A DNA stretch of 46,255 nt from positions 1 to 46,255 of the forward strand of contig CADAER010000026.1 in NCBI GenBank assembly GCA_902787025.1. Direction: 5' to 3'. The DNA comes from Oscillospiraceae bacterium (GTDB taxonomy: Bacteria; Bacillota; Clostridia; Oscillospirales; Acutalibacteraceae). The notes below the pieces were generated by a model. That model was not told the DNA's origin. It saw only the letters and a program-made list of their open reading frames with translations, and did no database searches. Position 1 is the stretch's first letter. Every line of letters starts with the position of its first letter. The position numbers were made by a program, and so were the translations under genes. Shown here piece after piece: positions 38,312 through 46,255 of this stretch.

Positions 38312-39832
38312 TTATGCTTCTTCGTTGACATCGAGGGTGTCGAGGTAGTTGCTGACCATACTGCTTCTGCGTTCGGAAAGCTCGTAATACATCTGTATTC
38401 TCTTCTTCTTCGAGATGGGCCAGAGCATTTTGGGAACGATGCCGAGTGCGCTTGTAACAAGCGGAACAACGGTGCAGAGATAGAACAGCCACTTTTTGGT
38501 TCTCGCATCCTGCGTGCCGACCTTGAGGCCCTGAACATAACCGACTCTCTTCATAACGAGGTTGTTGATTGTGCCCATAAAGATGCCCTGCATCTTCTGG
38601 ACAAGGCCTTTCGCTACGCCTGTGGTGGCCTCCATACGGTAGCCGTGCTTCCACTCGCAGTAGTCCATAGCCTCGTTCCACAGATCGGCGTTTATAACCT
38701 TGTTGACACCGAAGAGGAGTTTGCTTAAAAATTCGGTAATGCCGTAGCCCGTAAGCATGGGTTTGAGTTTTAAGTAGTTCTTGTTCGTTATACCGAGCAG
38801 GAAGAAACCGAAGGTTACAAAATCGCCATACATATCGGATCCTACCCACAGGAACTTTGATGAGAAACGCTTGCGTAAAGGAGCGACAAAGGCATAGGAG
38901 ATGCTGCCGACGGGGCCCGAAATGCCGCTGACCAGTGCTTTCAGTGTGTTTATCATTGAGTTCTGACCGAAGACATCTATCCAGTAATTGTCCTGGCTGG
39001 TGCCTACGCCGAAGCCCGCGAGGAAATCGGACAGACACATAAGCAGAACGGGATAGTTCGTGAAGATTGCCTTGAAGCCTTCTTTAATGCTCGGCCTCTC
39101 GATAGACTGCGGAACTCTCTCTTTTGAAACAAGGAAGAACCACAGCGTGAACGCCGATGAAATCAGCGCGCAACCGACGCCCATTCCCATAAATATGGTT
39201 CTGAGCTGGATTTTCCACTTGCCCGTGGTTACCATATCATACATAAAACCGAAGATGTAGCGCGGCATATCCTCGCCCATATATCCGGTAAGAAGCTCGG
39301 CGAGGGTAATCAGGCGGACACGCTCGTTCGGGTTCGGCGTAATCGTGCTCATATATCCGCTTCGCGCAACGCCCGTGAAGGTGCCTGCGGTTTCGGTGAA
39401 TACGCTGAAAATATAATAGAAAATCAGTTTGGGGATAAATGTTCCCGCCGTGTTCGGGAAGAAATAGGGAATAAACCAGTAAAGAAGACCGATCAAGGTC
39501 ATCGGAATCTGGAAACCGACGAGGTAAGGACGGAATTTGCCTATTCTTGTTCTGGTGTTGTCAACGATAGCCGAAATGAAGGTGTCGTTTATGATATCCC
39601 ACGCGCCTGTGAAGATACCGACGATGGCGGCTATGTTGAAGTCGATTTTGACAACATCCCAGATGAATCTCTGACTGTAGCCGTTTATGTTGAAGGTGTT
39701 GGACCAGTCGTTGAACAGATAGGCTATTGTCTCTTTTGTGCCGATGTAGTTAAAACTGCGGTATATGTTGTCATCCTGTTTGACTTCCTCGGCAGTGTTT
39801 ACCGCCGCCTGAGTGTTGAGATCATCAGCCAT
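38312..39832 (-). CDS. MFS/GPH-type transporter coupled to an Ig-like membrane protein
   Basis: 506 aa, about 12 membrane segments. It shows the TITPNPNERVRL motif in half one, KERVPQSIERPSIKEGFKAIF between halves, and YCEWKHGYRMEATTGVAKGL near residue 395, in the position of the GPH motif. It is closest in layout to the 593-aa carrier at 12581. The N-terminus is about 45 residues long and cytosolic. Its start overlaps the preceding gene by 8 bp. It is the last gene of a four-gene minus-strand operon and ends at a perfect terminator. Substrate unknown. Confidence 0.8.
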   Translation of the reverse strand: MADDLNTQAAVNTAEEVKQDDNIYRSFNYIGTKETIAYLFNDWSNTFNINGYSQRFIWDVVKIDFNIAAIVGIFTGAWDIINDTFISAIVDNTRTRIGKFRPYLVGFQIPMTLIGLLYWFIPYFFPNTAGTFIPKLIFYYIFSVFTETAGTFTGVARSGYMSTITPNPNERVRLITLAELLTGYMGEDMPRYIFGFMYDMVTTGKWKIQLRTIFMGMGVGCALISSAFTLWFFLVSKERVPQSIERPSIKEGFKAIFTNYPVLLMCLSDFLAGFGVGTSQDNYWIDVFGQNSMINTLKALVSGISGPVGSISYAFVAPLRKRFSSKFLWVGSDMYGDFVTFGFFLLGITNKNYLKLKPMLTGYGITEFLSKLLFGVNKVINADLWNEAMDYCEWKHGYRMEATTGVAKGLVQKMQGIFMGTINNLVMKRVGYVQGLKVGTQDARTKKWLFYLCTVVPLVTSALGIVPKMLWPISKKKRIQMYYELSERRSSMVSNYLDTLDVNEEA

Positions 39833-40925
39833 CTGTCGACACCTCCTTTTCCGTAATATATACAGTCAGGTCGTCCGTGTAGGTATGACCGTCGTATTCA
39901 AGAGTCATGGTCACGGTTATTTCTTTTTCGCCTTCGGCGTTAACCGTCATAACACCGTCTTCGTCAATGCTGACGGCACTCTTGTCGGACGGTTCAAAGG
40001 TCAGTTTGTAATCATCCTTGGTAGCTTCCGAATTGACCGTGACGGAAGCGGGAAGCGCCTTCATATCGCCTTTTTTGACCGCCATCGCGGGCTGAGTGAA
40101 CGCTGCGCCGTAATGGCTGAAACCGATGTGTTCGTTTGTTTTGTAAGGCATTGTAAACTCCGCGCTTTCGCCCGAAGCGAGAGCCTTGTAATCATCCGTG
40201 AAAGCGGCATCCGCTTTTACCGTATAAACAGTTGATGTGTCAACGGTAAGGATGCGGTCGGCAACGCGATCGATTTTGACGCTGATTGTCTGACTTTCAG
40301 CCGTGATTTCAACATTTTCGAGTTTCGCTGCGGGAGCGAGAGTTTCTTCAATCTTTTTGAATACATCGCTTTCGGTAAGAGAGGATGTATCGAGCGAAGC
40401 CGGATCAACGGTAAGGGTTATGAAATAGTAAGCGTCATCGCTGACATTGCCTTCTTCGTCGGTATGACCCTGTTCCGCCGTGTATTCGGAGATTTTTTCA
40501 GGTGAAACCTCAAGAGCCGGAAAATCTTCCGCTTCGGTCATAAGGACGTTTGAGGCGGAGGGATAAAACTCCGCTATTTTCCCCGACGCACCGCCTCGGA
40601 TAAAGTTGAGGAGCGACAAATCGGCTTCTTTCAGATCCGCTTTGATGTCTTCGTCAAGGTTTACGCTTGTGTTGAAGCTGCCTTCGACATCATCAGCCGA
40701 AACCTCGGCGGCGTAAAGTCTGTTGACATAAGAGCAGATTGCCGCTTTGTCTCCGGGAAGTTCGGTAACGCTCTCTGCCGCGGGCTGTTCGGGCATAACG
40801 AATTTGGGCTTGTTGAGCTGATTTTTCGCATAGATTGTAACCGTGAAGAAGCAGGCGCCTATAAGAACCGTTACAATGAGAGCAATAAGAATTATGTTTC
40901 TTTTATTATTACTTGGCTGACTCAT
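39825..40925 (-). CDS. Membrane-anchored extracellular protein with C-terminal Ig-like (BIG2-type) domain
   Basis: 366 aa. There is one N-terminal membrane helix (residues about 10-32, IILIALIVTVLIGACFFTVTI), so residues 33-366 are extracytoplasmic. The middle is acidic and strand-rich without a recognised fold. Residues about 290-355 look like a bacterial Ig-like domain (KDDYKLTFEPSDKSAVSIDEDGVMTVNAEG). It overlaps the transporter by 8 bp and the zinc-ribbon protein by 4 bp, so the three are made together. This mirrors the LRR-transporter pair at 12581-16020 with a different extracellular module. Confidence 0.65.
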   Translation of the reverse strand: MSQPSNNKRNIILIALIVTVLIGACFFTVTIYAKNQLNKPKFVMPEQPAAESVTELPGDKAAICSYVNRLYAAEVSADDVEGSFNTSVNLDEDIKADLKEADLSLLNFIRGGASGKIAEFYPSASNVLMTEAEDFPALEVSPEKISEYTAEQGHTDEEGNVSDDAYYFITLTVDPASLDTSSLTESDVFKKIEETLAPAAKLENVEITAESQTISVKIDRVADRILTVDTSTVYTVKADAAFTDDYKALASGESAEFTMPYKTNEHIGFSHYGAAFTQPAMAVKKGDMKALPASVTVNSEATKDDYKLTFEPSDKSAVSIDEDGVMTVNAEGEKEITVTMTLEYDGHTYTDDLTVYITEKEVSTDG

Positions 40926-41788
40926 AACTCTTTGCCCTCCTCTTCCACTTTAAGCGCTTCCCTGAGAGCTTTGAGTCTCTCTTCCTTCTCTTCTTCGCTT
41001 TCATAAACGGGGAGAGGAAGGGTGTCGATATCGACCTCGCCCGCGCGGACTTTTTTAAGCATCTCTTTGCGCTTCAGGTCGTTTTCTCTGTAAACAGGCT
41101 CTATGCCTTTGTTGAGAATAGCTTTGTTTATAAAGTAAACAATCAAATAAGCGGCAAGGCACACAAGAGCGCCGAAGCCCATTTTGAACTGTGATGTCGC
41201 CGAATCCTTTGAAAGGAAATTGAGAACGACGACCGCCGCCTGCACAAAAATCGAAATAATCGCGCCTGCAAGCGCCCAGTTTTTCATAACCCTGGCGCTT
41301 TTTGTAAGATTCATAAATCCGAGAGCATAAGCGCAGAAAATAATAAGGTCAATAAGGAAGCACACGATAATCAGGATAAACGCCACAAAAATCAGCGTTG
41401 TGTGCTGACCGAAAAGCGTGCTGCCGAGGAAAGCGGGCATTTTCATAATCGTTCCGCCCGTAAAGCCCGTGATTATTCCGATAAGACCGGCTGAAAACGA
41501 GCCGTCGAAAAACGGAACGGAATATTTGACGGACGCGAACGGCACAAGCAGCGCGCAGACACCGAGCAGAACAATAATCATACGCATTATCTGCAGTTTG
41601 CCGCCGATAAACTGCGCCTTGATTCTCGCAACCACCATACGGGCAACGGCACTTTCAAGCTCAGTGCGTTTGGCATCCCGCATAAGACCGTCGTTCTGCG
41701 TGTAATACATAATATTTACGCCGCAGTGCTTACAGTTGGGTTTGAGATCGTAAAACGCTATCTCGCCCCCGCATTTGGGACATTTCAA
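40922..41788 (-). CDS. Zinc-ribbon multi-pass membrane protein
   Basis: 288 aa. N-terminal zinc ribbon CPKCGGE...CKHCG (C3, C6, C19, C22 approximately), a helix, then about 5 membrane segments between residues 65 and 220. A charged cytosolic tail follows, rich in Lys and Glu (LKRKEMLKKVRAGEVD). The family is not recognised. Coupling with the Ig-like protein and transporter suggests a membrane assembly or regulatory role. The ribosome site (GGAG, about 13 nt before the ATG) is further away than usual. Confidence 0.65.
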   Translation of the reverse strand: MKCPKCGGEIAFYDLKPNCKHCGVNIMYYTQNDGLMRDAKRTELESAVARMVVARIKAQFIGGKLQIMRMIIVLLGVCALLVPFASVKYSVPFFDGSFSAGLIGIITGFTGGTIMKMPAFLGSTLFGQHTTLIFVAFILIIVCFLIDLIIFCAYALGFMNLTKSARVMKNWALAGAIISIFVQAAVVVLNFLSKDSATSQFKMGFGALVCLAAYLIVYFINKAILNKGIEPVYRENDLKRKEMLKKVRAGEVDIDTLPLPVYESEEEKEERLKALREALKVEEEGKEL

Positions 41789-41821
41789 TTTATCAACTCC
41801 ATTCTTGAATAGGGTGGGGTT

Positions 41822-42898
41822 TCATATTTTTTCGGAAAGAACCGTTTCGCCTTTGCTTGTGGTGAACTGAACGGTTATTCCGTCTTTTTCAAATGTTATG
41901 CCCGCTCCGCCGAGATAATCGTCGCGGCGCTCCGTTCCGACGACCGTCGGGCAGGGCGCGGGGAATCTGGCGTGTTTTGCGCCGTCGCGCATTATTTCGT
42001 AGGTATGCATATGGGCGGAAAAAATCGCTTCGGGCTTTATTTCGAAAAGCAGTTTCGCCCATTCGGAATAGGTTTCCTCTTCAATGGTGAAAAGTTTATT
42101 CATATCGCGGATAAACGGAATGTGCGAAACCACGATGCGGTGCTCAACACCCGGCGCATTATACTCGTTTTCAGCATCGGCGATTACTTTGCGGATAAAT
42201 TCTGTCTGCTCCTGCCTGAACGCGTGAAAACGCACGCTCGAGCCGTATTCGGGATGGTTATCCTCTTTATCTTCGCCGCAGTCAAGCACAAGCCCCCAGA
42301 TTGAGCCGAGACGGAAGGCGTAATAAGTTTTTCCGTTTTTCAGCGGGATATAGTCGAACATCAGTTCCGCCGCCGCTCCCCTGTTTTCGTGATTGCCTTT
42401 TGCGAAAACAACGGGAATCCTGCCGCCTGTAAGCTTTGCCGCTATATTGTGGGCTGTTTCAAAATTGCAGACCTTATCGCATTTGTTCGGTATGTCGCCG
42501 TTTACTATGAGAAAATCAAATTTTCCGAAGGTTTCAGCCGATTTGACGGCGCTTTCAATATCGCCGTGGGAGTCGCCTGTCATAAAAGCCCTGACCGTTT
42601 CGCCGATTATTACGGGACGGAAAATGAATTTTTTCTCCGTTGTTTTTATGATTTTTGTTCCGTATGCCGCGCGGGTGAGAATGTTCTGTATTACAAGCGT
42701 GTATTCGCCGCAACCTTCAAGGAGTGTTCTCGGCACGGAGATTTTACGCATCCCCTTTGCGGAGCGCATAACGCCGCAGACGCAGTCGTCAAACTCTCTG
42801 CCGCCTATTCGGATTTTCGCGTAAGCCTGACGGCGGACATAAAAAATAATCTGATATTCGTCTCCGACCGCATACACAACGGGAGTTGTTGAAAACAT
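41822..42898 (-). CDS. Calcineurin-like metallophosphoesterase with N-terminal beta domain
   Basis: 358 aa from the ATG at 42898 (a GTG at 42907 is also possible). The first about 105 residues are strand-rich, a purple-acid-phosphatase-like Ig module. The catalytic domain has all metal motifs: GDSHGD, VNGDIPN, KGNHENRG, VVSHIPF and SAHMHTYEI. No signal peptide is seen. It hydrolyses a phosphoester or diester; the substrate is unknown. It is the first gene of the operon with the zinc-ribbon, Ig-like and transporter genes, 33 bp upstream of them. Confidence 0.85.
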   Translation of the reverse strand: MFSTTPVVYAVGDEYQIIFYVRRQAYAKIRIGGREFDDCVCGVMRSAKGMRKISVPRTLLEGCGEYTLVIQNILTRAAYGTKIIKTTEKKFIFRPVIIGETVRAFMTGDSHGDIESAVKSAETFGKFDFLIVNGDIPNKCDKVCNFETAHNIAAKLTGGRIPVVFAKGNHENRGAAAELMFDYIPLKNGKTYYAFRLGSIWGLVLDCGEDKEDNHPEYGSSVRFHAFRQEQTEFIRKVIADAENEYNAPGVEHRIVVSHIPFIRDMNKLFTIEEETYSEWAKLLFEIKPEAIFSAHMHTYEIMRDGAKHARFPAPCPTVVGTERRDDYLGGAGITFEKDGITVQFTTSKGETVLSEKI

Positions 42899-43006
42899 CG
42901 CTCTCACTTCCGGTAATTACAGTTGATTTTCCGTGCAAATTGCATAGTTTTTTTCAATTATTATAAACCACTTTATATAATATTATATTTTATGAGGTTT
43001 GTAAAG

Positions 43007-43023
43007 TAACAATATTATTGTTA
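43007..43023. promoter_or_regulatory. Palindrome in the divergent metallophosphoesterase/GTPase spacer
   Basis: Perfect 7-3-7 inverted repeat TAACAAT-ATT-ATTGTTA in the AT-rich 235-bp spacer. It is separate from the promoter of the GTPase. No other gene is seen in 42899-43062. Confidence 0.4.
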
Positions 43024-43062
43024 ATTATCTGTTTTATTAAGATAAATATACAAACCGTTTGC

Positions 43063-43091
43063 TTGACTTTTAATAATACGGGTTGTATTAT
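43063..43091 (+). promoter_or_regulatory. Promoter of the COG0523 GTPase with overlapping operator-like palindrome
   Basis: TTGACT (43063-43068), 17 nt, TATTAT (43086-43091). A 7-5-7 inverted repeat ATAATAC-GGGTT-GTATTAT (43073-43091) covers the spacer and -10, a position and style fitting a Fur-family (Zur-like) repressor. The regulator identity is a guess. Confidence 0.6.
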
Positions 43092-43133
43092 ATAGCAGAT
43101 TTAAAATAATACACGCAGAAAAAGGAGTAAAAA

Positions 43134-44453
43134 ATGTTAAGGATACTGAACAACAAGAAAAAGCTTGTGCCCGTTTCACTTCTTACGGGCTATCTCGGCG
43201 CTGGCAAAACCACGCTTTTAAACCATGTTCTCTCAAACCAGGAGGGCTACAAGGTAGCGGTAATCGTCAACGACATAGGCGAAGTGAATATTGATGAAAC
43301 GCTTATTCAGAGAGGCGGTTCCGTTCAGGGCAACGACAGCCTTGTTCCCCTTTCAAACGGCTGTATATGCTGCACTCTCGCCACCGACCTTATGAACCAG
43401 ATAATCGACCTTGCGAGGAGCAAGAAATTCGACTATATCCTCATTGAGGCGTCGGGCATCTGCGAGCCCGCTCCGATTGCCAATTCAATCTGTATGCTTG
43501 ACGGCACGGATCCGAGCGTAAAAATACCCGGCGTTGCCTACCTTGATAACATCACAACGGTTGTTGACGCGAAACGCATGGCTGACGAATTCGGTTCCGG
43601 CAAGGCTCTTCTCAACGACAATCTTGACGAAGACGACATTGAAAACCTGCTTATTCAGCAGATTGAATACTGCACGACCATTATTCTCAACAAGCTCGAC
43701 CTTGTAACCGAGGAAGAGAAAAAGTCTGTGCTTGAAGTCATCAAGGCTCTTCAGCCCGAGGCGAAAATCATTGAGACCGAAAACGGTGTTGTCGATGTTG
43801 CCGATATTCTTTCAACAGGTCGTTTCGACTATGAAAAGATTTTCGAGAGCGCGGGCTGGATAAAAGCGTTTCAGGCGGAAGCCGAAGAAGACGACGATGA
43901 CGATGATGATGAAGATGAGCACGAACATCATCACCACGATGATGATGACGAGGATGAGCACGAGCACCATCATCACGACCACGACGATGATGACGATGAC
44001 GACGAGGATGAACACGAACATCATCACGACGGCCACCACCATCACCATCATCATCACGATGAGGGCGAGGCGGAGGAATACGGCATCGGCACCTTCGTTT
44101 ATCAGACCGTAAAGCCGTTTTCAAAGGATAAGTTTGAGGATTTTGTTTTCGGTCACTGGCCGGCAAATGTTATCCGCGCGAAAGGTCTTTTCTGGATTGA
44201 GGACGACCCGCAGACCGCTTACATCTTCGAGCAGAGCGGCAGACAGAAAACTGCGAGAGGCGATGGCAGCTGGATAGCCGCCTTCCCCGAAAAGGAAAAG
44301 AAAGAGATTCTGGCGCAGAATCCCGACATCGCCGCTTCGTGGGATCCCGTTTACGGCGACCGCTGCGTAAAGCTTGTTTTCATCGGCAGAAATATGGATA
44401 AAAAAGCCATTACTGATGCCCTTGACAACTGCATAGCAGATGATGTGATTTAA
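43134..44453 (+). CDS. COG0523 (CobW/ZNG1/YciC-type) GTPase metallochaperone with His/Asp-rich loop
   Basis: 439 aa. Walker A GYLGAGKTT (19-27), the family metal motif CICC (C77, C79, C80), the IEASGICEPAPI switch, and NKLDLV for guanine binding. Residues about 248-310 are almost only Asp, Glu and His in repeated blocks, a strong metal-binding insertion. The CobW_C domain follows, with FGHWPANVIRAKGLFWIEDD. Family members deliver zinc or other metals to client enzymes, often under zinc starvation. A palindrome covers the promoter. It may serve Zn; a link to cobalt or corrinoids cannot be excluded given the other corrinoid genes. Confidence 0.88.
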   Translation: MLRILNNKKKLVPVSLLTGYLGAGKTTLLNHVLSNQEGYKVAVIVNDIGEVNIDETLIQRGGSVQGNDSLVPLSNGCICCTLATDLMNQIIDLARSKKFDYILIEASGICEPAPIANSICMLDGTDPSVKIPGVAYLDNITTVVDAKRMADEFGSGKALLNDNLDEDDIENLLIQQIEYCTTIILNKLDLVTEEEKKSVLEVIKALQPEAKIIETENGVVDVADILSTGRFDYEKIFESAGWIKAFQAEAEEDDDDDDDEDEHEHHHHDDDDEDEHEHHHHDHDDDDDDDEDEHEHHHDGHHHHHHHHDEGEAEEYGIGTFVYQTVKPFSKDKFEDFVFGHWPANVIRAKGLFWIEDDPQTAYIFEQSGRQKTARGDGSWIAAFPEKEKKEILAQNPDIAASWDPVYGDRCVKLVFIGRNMDKKAITDALDNCIADDVI

Positions 44454-44466
44454 GTGAATAAACGGT

Positions 44467-44640
44467 GCGGACGGCCTTGGGCGGTCATTCGTAAACCAGT
44501 ATTGGTTTTCACGGAAAGCCAAAGCCGCATAACATCGTCAGATTTGCTTACCATACACAAAGTATGATTTCACAAGAAGGTCGCTCTTTGAGGCATTACT
44601 GTTTTATGAAGGACCGCCCTTTGCCGTCCGCTTTTATTTT
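44467..44640 (+). ncRNA. Long inverted repeat enclosing a structured 125-nt interior, with U-tract (giant terminator or small RNA)
   Basis: Arms GCGGACGGC-CTT-GGGCGGTC (44467-44486) and GACCGCCC-TTT-GCCGTCCGC (44612-44631) pair fully except for a 3/3 internal loop, and are followed by TTTTATTTT. The interior has smaller stems such as CATAC/GTATG near 44553-44567. It begins 14 bp after the GTPase stop, so it could end that transcript, or be a MITE-like or non-coding RNA element. Confidence 0.5.
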
Positions 44641-44652
44641 CGGGGATGGATA

Positions 44653-44682
44653 TTGTAAAAAACCGCTTCATTGTGGTATAAT
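44653..44682 (+). promoter_or_regulatory. Promoter of the XRE-membrane gene
   Basis: TTGTAA (44653-44658), 18 nt, perfect TATAAT (44677-44682) with an extended TGG. It lies inside a longer possible reading frame and so places the true start at the GTG at 44713. Confidence 0.65.
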
Positions 44683-44712
44683 AAATATATACTCGGAAAG
44701 GCAGGTGATTTT

Positions 44713-46146
44713 GTGACCGAGATTGCGAAAAACATAAAAAAGCAACGTTTGCTTTCGGGTATGAATATTGAGGAATTCGCGTCCCTTGCTGGTGTTGACG
44801 CTGTAACGGCTTCGGGCTGGGAGAGCGGCCGTGTTCTGCCCGACATAGAGGCACTGAAAAACATCGCCTCCGTTCTGGGCACCGACGCGGAAAGTCTAAT
44901 CTACGGTAAAAAGACAAAGCCTGCCGAAAACGCGGGCGCGGACAGAAACATTCTTATGACCGTGCTGACGGTTATGGGTTCGCTGCTCACGGTCGCGGGT
45001 CTTGTCATTCTGTTTGTGACGCTTTACAAAAAGCTTGACAAAATCAAGGATTTATTGTCGTTCATTCCCCTGCTTATCGGTTTTGCCTGCGCGTTTTTCG
45101 CGAAAACTAAAAAGAACGGCAGTGCTGTCTGGAACGAGGGCAGCGCGGCTGTATGGACAGCGGGTGCGATAATCACTTTGGCTCTCACATTCGGCTCGCG
45201 CAATTCGGGACTTGAATCCGACGCTATGCTCCTGCTTACAATGCTCTGCGTTCTGCCTGTTCTGCTTATTATGAAGGCCATCGTTCCGTTCCTGACCGAG
45301 ATTTACGCAGTTACGCATTTCGCGTTTTATCTGCAGTCATCGATGAAAACAGGTCAGGCGCTCGCAACCGGAATTGTTCACATAATCGTTCTTTCGCTGT
45401 TCTTTGTTTATCTTAAAAAATGTTTCCCGCAGGCGGATGTCAAAACGAAATTTCTCAAAGTCATAACCGTTGCCGTGGCGGCGGTTTCGGCGTTTATTCA
45501 CATCTGCATTTTCGCTTATAATATCGACTCTTATCTGAGTATTGAATACTTTGTTGTTATTCTGCTCGGCACCGTTTTCGCGGCGGCGGTAAACTTCGTC
45601 GGCTCTTTCAGACGCGACTTTTTCAATTTTGCCGAGGCAGGACTTGCGGTCTGCGTTCTTATTCTTTCGTTCTTCATCGCAAACGACAATTCCGTTGAGG
45701 GCAGAACCGCCATTTTCGTGTGTCTGTTTGTCTTTTCGGCTCTCGTGGTCGCGGGATGCGCTGTATATGCGTATTCGGCGGGCAGTTTCGGCGCTCTCAA
45801 CTGCGTTGAAGCGCTGTTCATTCCCGTGTTCGCGTTCATTGTTGTAATCTGCTGCGCGCTTGAAAGCACCGGCAGCACATTCACCGCGCTCACCATTGTT
45901 CTTTCGCTTGTTCTAGGCGCGCTGATAATTGTTTCGGGCGTGCGGACGGGTTCGCTTGTCAGAACAAACACGGGTATGCTGACGGTCTGCACGGTAGCGC
46001 TTTTCCTGATTGCTTTCAGCGACGCCCCGCCTGTATTCAAAGGGCTTTCGGTTATGGCGGCGGGTATTGTCATTCTTGTTATCAACAGCCGTCTTGTGCG
46101 TTCCTCCCGTAAAAACGCGGTAAAGGAGGGCGATGAAAATGCGTAA
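44713..46146 (+). CDS. XRE-type HTH fused to a polytopic membrane domain (DUF2157/DUF4401-like)
   Basis: 477 aa from GTG at 44713 (AGGTG just upstream). Residues about 3-60 are a Cro/CI HTH (NIKKQRLLSGMNIEEFASLAGVDAVTASGWESGR). Residues about 75-465 have about 12 hydrophobic segments with short loops, like the DUF2157/DUF4401 membrane proteins. A DNA-binding domain tethered to the membrane suggests a one-component sensor, or an HTH reused for protein binding. The last 8 bp overlap a small membrane protein, the usual arrangement for this family with GDYXXLXY-type partners. Confidence 0.75.
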   Translation: MTEIAKNIKKQRLLSGMNIEEFASLAGVDAVTASGWESGRVLPDIEALKNIASVLGTDAESLIYGKKTKPAENAGADRNILMTVLTVMGSLLTVAGLVILFVTLYKKLDKIKDLLSFIPLLIGFACAFFAKTKKNGSAVWNEGSAAVWTAGAIITLALTFGSRNSGLESDAMLLLTMLCVLPVLLIMKAIVPFLTEIYAVTHFAFYLQSSMKTGQALATGIVHIIVLSLFFVYLKKCFPQADVKTKFLKVITVAVAAVSAFIHICIFAYNIDSYLSIEYFVVILLGTVFAAAVNFVGSFRRDFFNFAEAGLAVCVLILSFFIANDNSVEGRTAIFVCLFVFSALVVAGCAVYAYSAGSFGALNCVEALFIPVFAFIVVICCALESTGSTFTALTIVLSLVLGALIIVSGVRTGSLVRTNTGMLTVCTVALFLIAFSDAPPVFKGLSVMAAGIVILVINSRLVRSSRKNAVKEGDENA

Positions 46147-46255
46147 AAAACTCTTTGTTGCCCTCGCATTTCAGATTGTTCTCACTCTTGTTGTTCTGCT
46201 TTCGCCCCTCGGAATAACAGAGCTTGTTGACAGATACGGCAGCGAGGCTGAATTC
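46139..46255 (+). CDS. N-terminus of a membrane protein, possibly GDYXXLXY-family (partial)
   Basis: Reads MRKKLFVALAFQIVLTLVVLLS then GITELVDRYGS up to the right edge. A GGAGG site 9 nt upstream supports the ATG at 46139 (an ATG at 46133 is also in frame). One N-terminal membrane helix is visible. GDYXXLXY proteins start similarly and are usually encoded directly after DUF2157/DUF4401 genes, but the diagnostic motif lies outside the window. Confidence 0.55.
   Translation, partial: MRKKLFVALAFQIVLTLVVLLSPLGITELVDRYGSEAEF

Noticed and set aside
38217-39038. 273-aa minus-strand frame overlapping the 506-aa transporter
   Set aside because: Arg/Gln/His-rich frameshadow of the transporter that also runs through the terminator.
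43768-44166. His/Arg- and Met/Val-rich frames antisense and out of frame in the GTPase gene
   Set aside because: They are shadows of the GAT/CAT repeat coding for the Asp/His loop of the real GTPase.

Overview
The window reads like a chromosomal segment of an anaerobic Gram-positive gut bacterium, most likely class Clostridia (Oscillospirales/Ruminococcaceae-like). That placement is an inference from Shine-Dalgarno-led genes, sigma-A type promoters, secreted proteins with Thr/Pro- or Thr/Glu-rich linkers, a BspA-like LRR protein, a RACo-like corrinoid activator, and absence of outer-membrane genes. Most genes have mid GC. Three patches (about 3295-4221, 22715-23490, 31344-32950) are visibly AT-richer and carry restriction/nuclease-like genes. 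No rRNA, tRNA, CRISPR array, transposase or phage gene was recognised.

Layout. (1) 1-2715, minus: a strong promoter, a cobalamin riboswitch and its terminator, then a 66-aa basic protein, a secreted DUF4430-like protein and a secreted prenyltransferase-fold protein that runs off the left edge. The last two resemble the two halves of transcobalamin. (2) 2727-6710, plus: a leader with six 15-bp tandem repeats, zinc-ribbon protein, HNH nuclease, TfoX-N protein, then thiE-HAD phosphatase-thiD. (3) 6711-9188, minus: cation/proton antiporter, HTH regulator and two small proteins, one of 39 aa. (4) 9336-12529, plus: secreted glycerophosphodiester phosphodiesterase and secreted beta-helix protein. 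(5) 12540-22180, minus: two operons, LRR protein + MFS transporter, and transporter + CDP-glycerol glycerophosphotransferase + esterase + transporter. (6) 22195-23490, minus: YgjP-like peptidase and a NERD protein whose zinc finger is frameshifted away. (7) 23612-28603, minus: SCP2-like protein, class III aminotransferase, split transketolase, second SCP2-like protein; an unassigned pathway. (8) 28660-28869, minus: a complete small transcription unit for a 33-aa membrane protein. (9) 28887-38249, plus: CE15-like esterase, rlmD, a hairpin/heptamer array with a four-helix-bundle protein and an Mrr-like nuclease, then a VanX-like peptidase, anchored esterase, PrsW protease, nitroreductase, ogt and RACo-like protein. 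(10) 38270-42898, minus: metallophosphoesterase, zinc-ribbon membrane protein, Ig-like membrane protein and MFS transporter. (11) 43063-46255, plus: COG0523 GTPase with a His/Asp-rich linker, a long inverted repeat, an XRE-membrane fusion and a partial small membrane protein.

Themes. Corrinoids appear twice (riboswitch-controlled capture locus; RACo-like activator). Four GPH/MFS-type symporters stand beside envelope or glycerophosphate genes. Four secreted proteins end in a similar short aromatic/aliphatic tail. The three best candidates for undescribed biology are the riboswitch-controlled split transcobalamin-like pair (1-2715), the SCP2/aminotransferase/split-transketolase operon (23612-28603), and the ATATCGC hairpin array with its four-helix-bundle protein at the 3' end of rlmD (31301-31863). 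All functional statements are from reading the sequence; no search or folding program was run.
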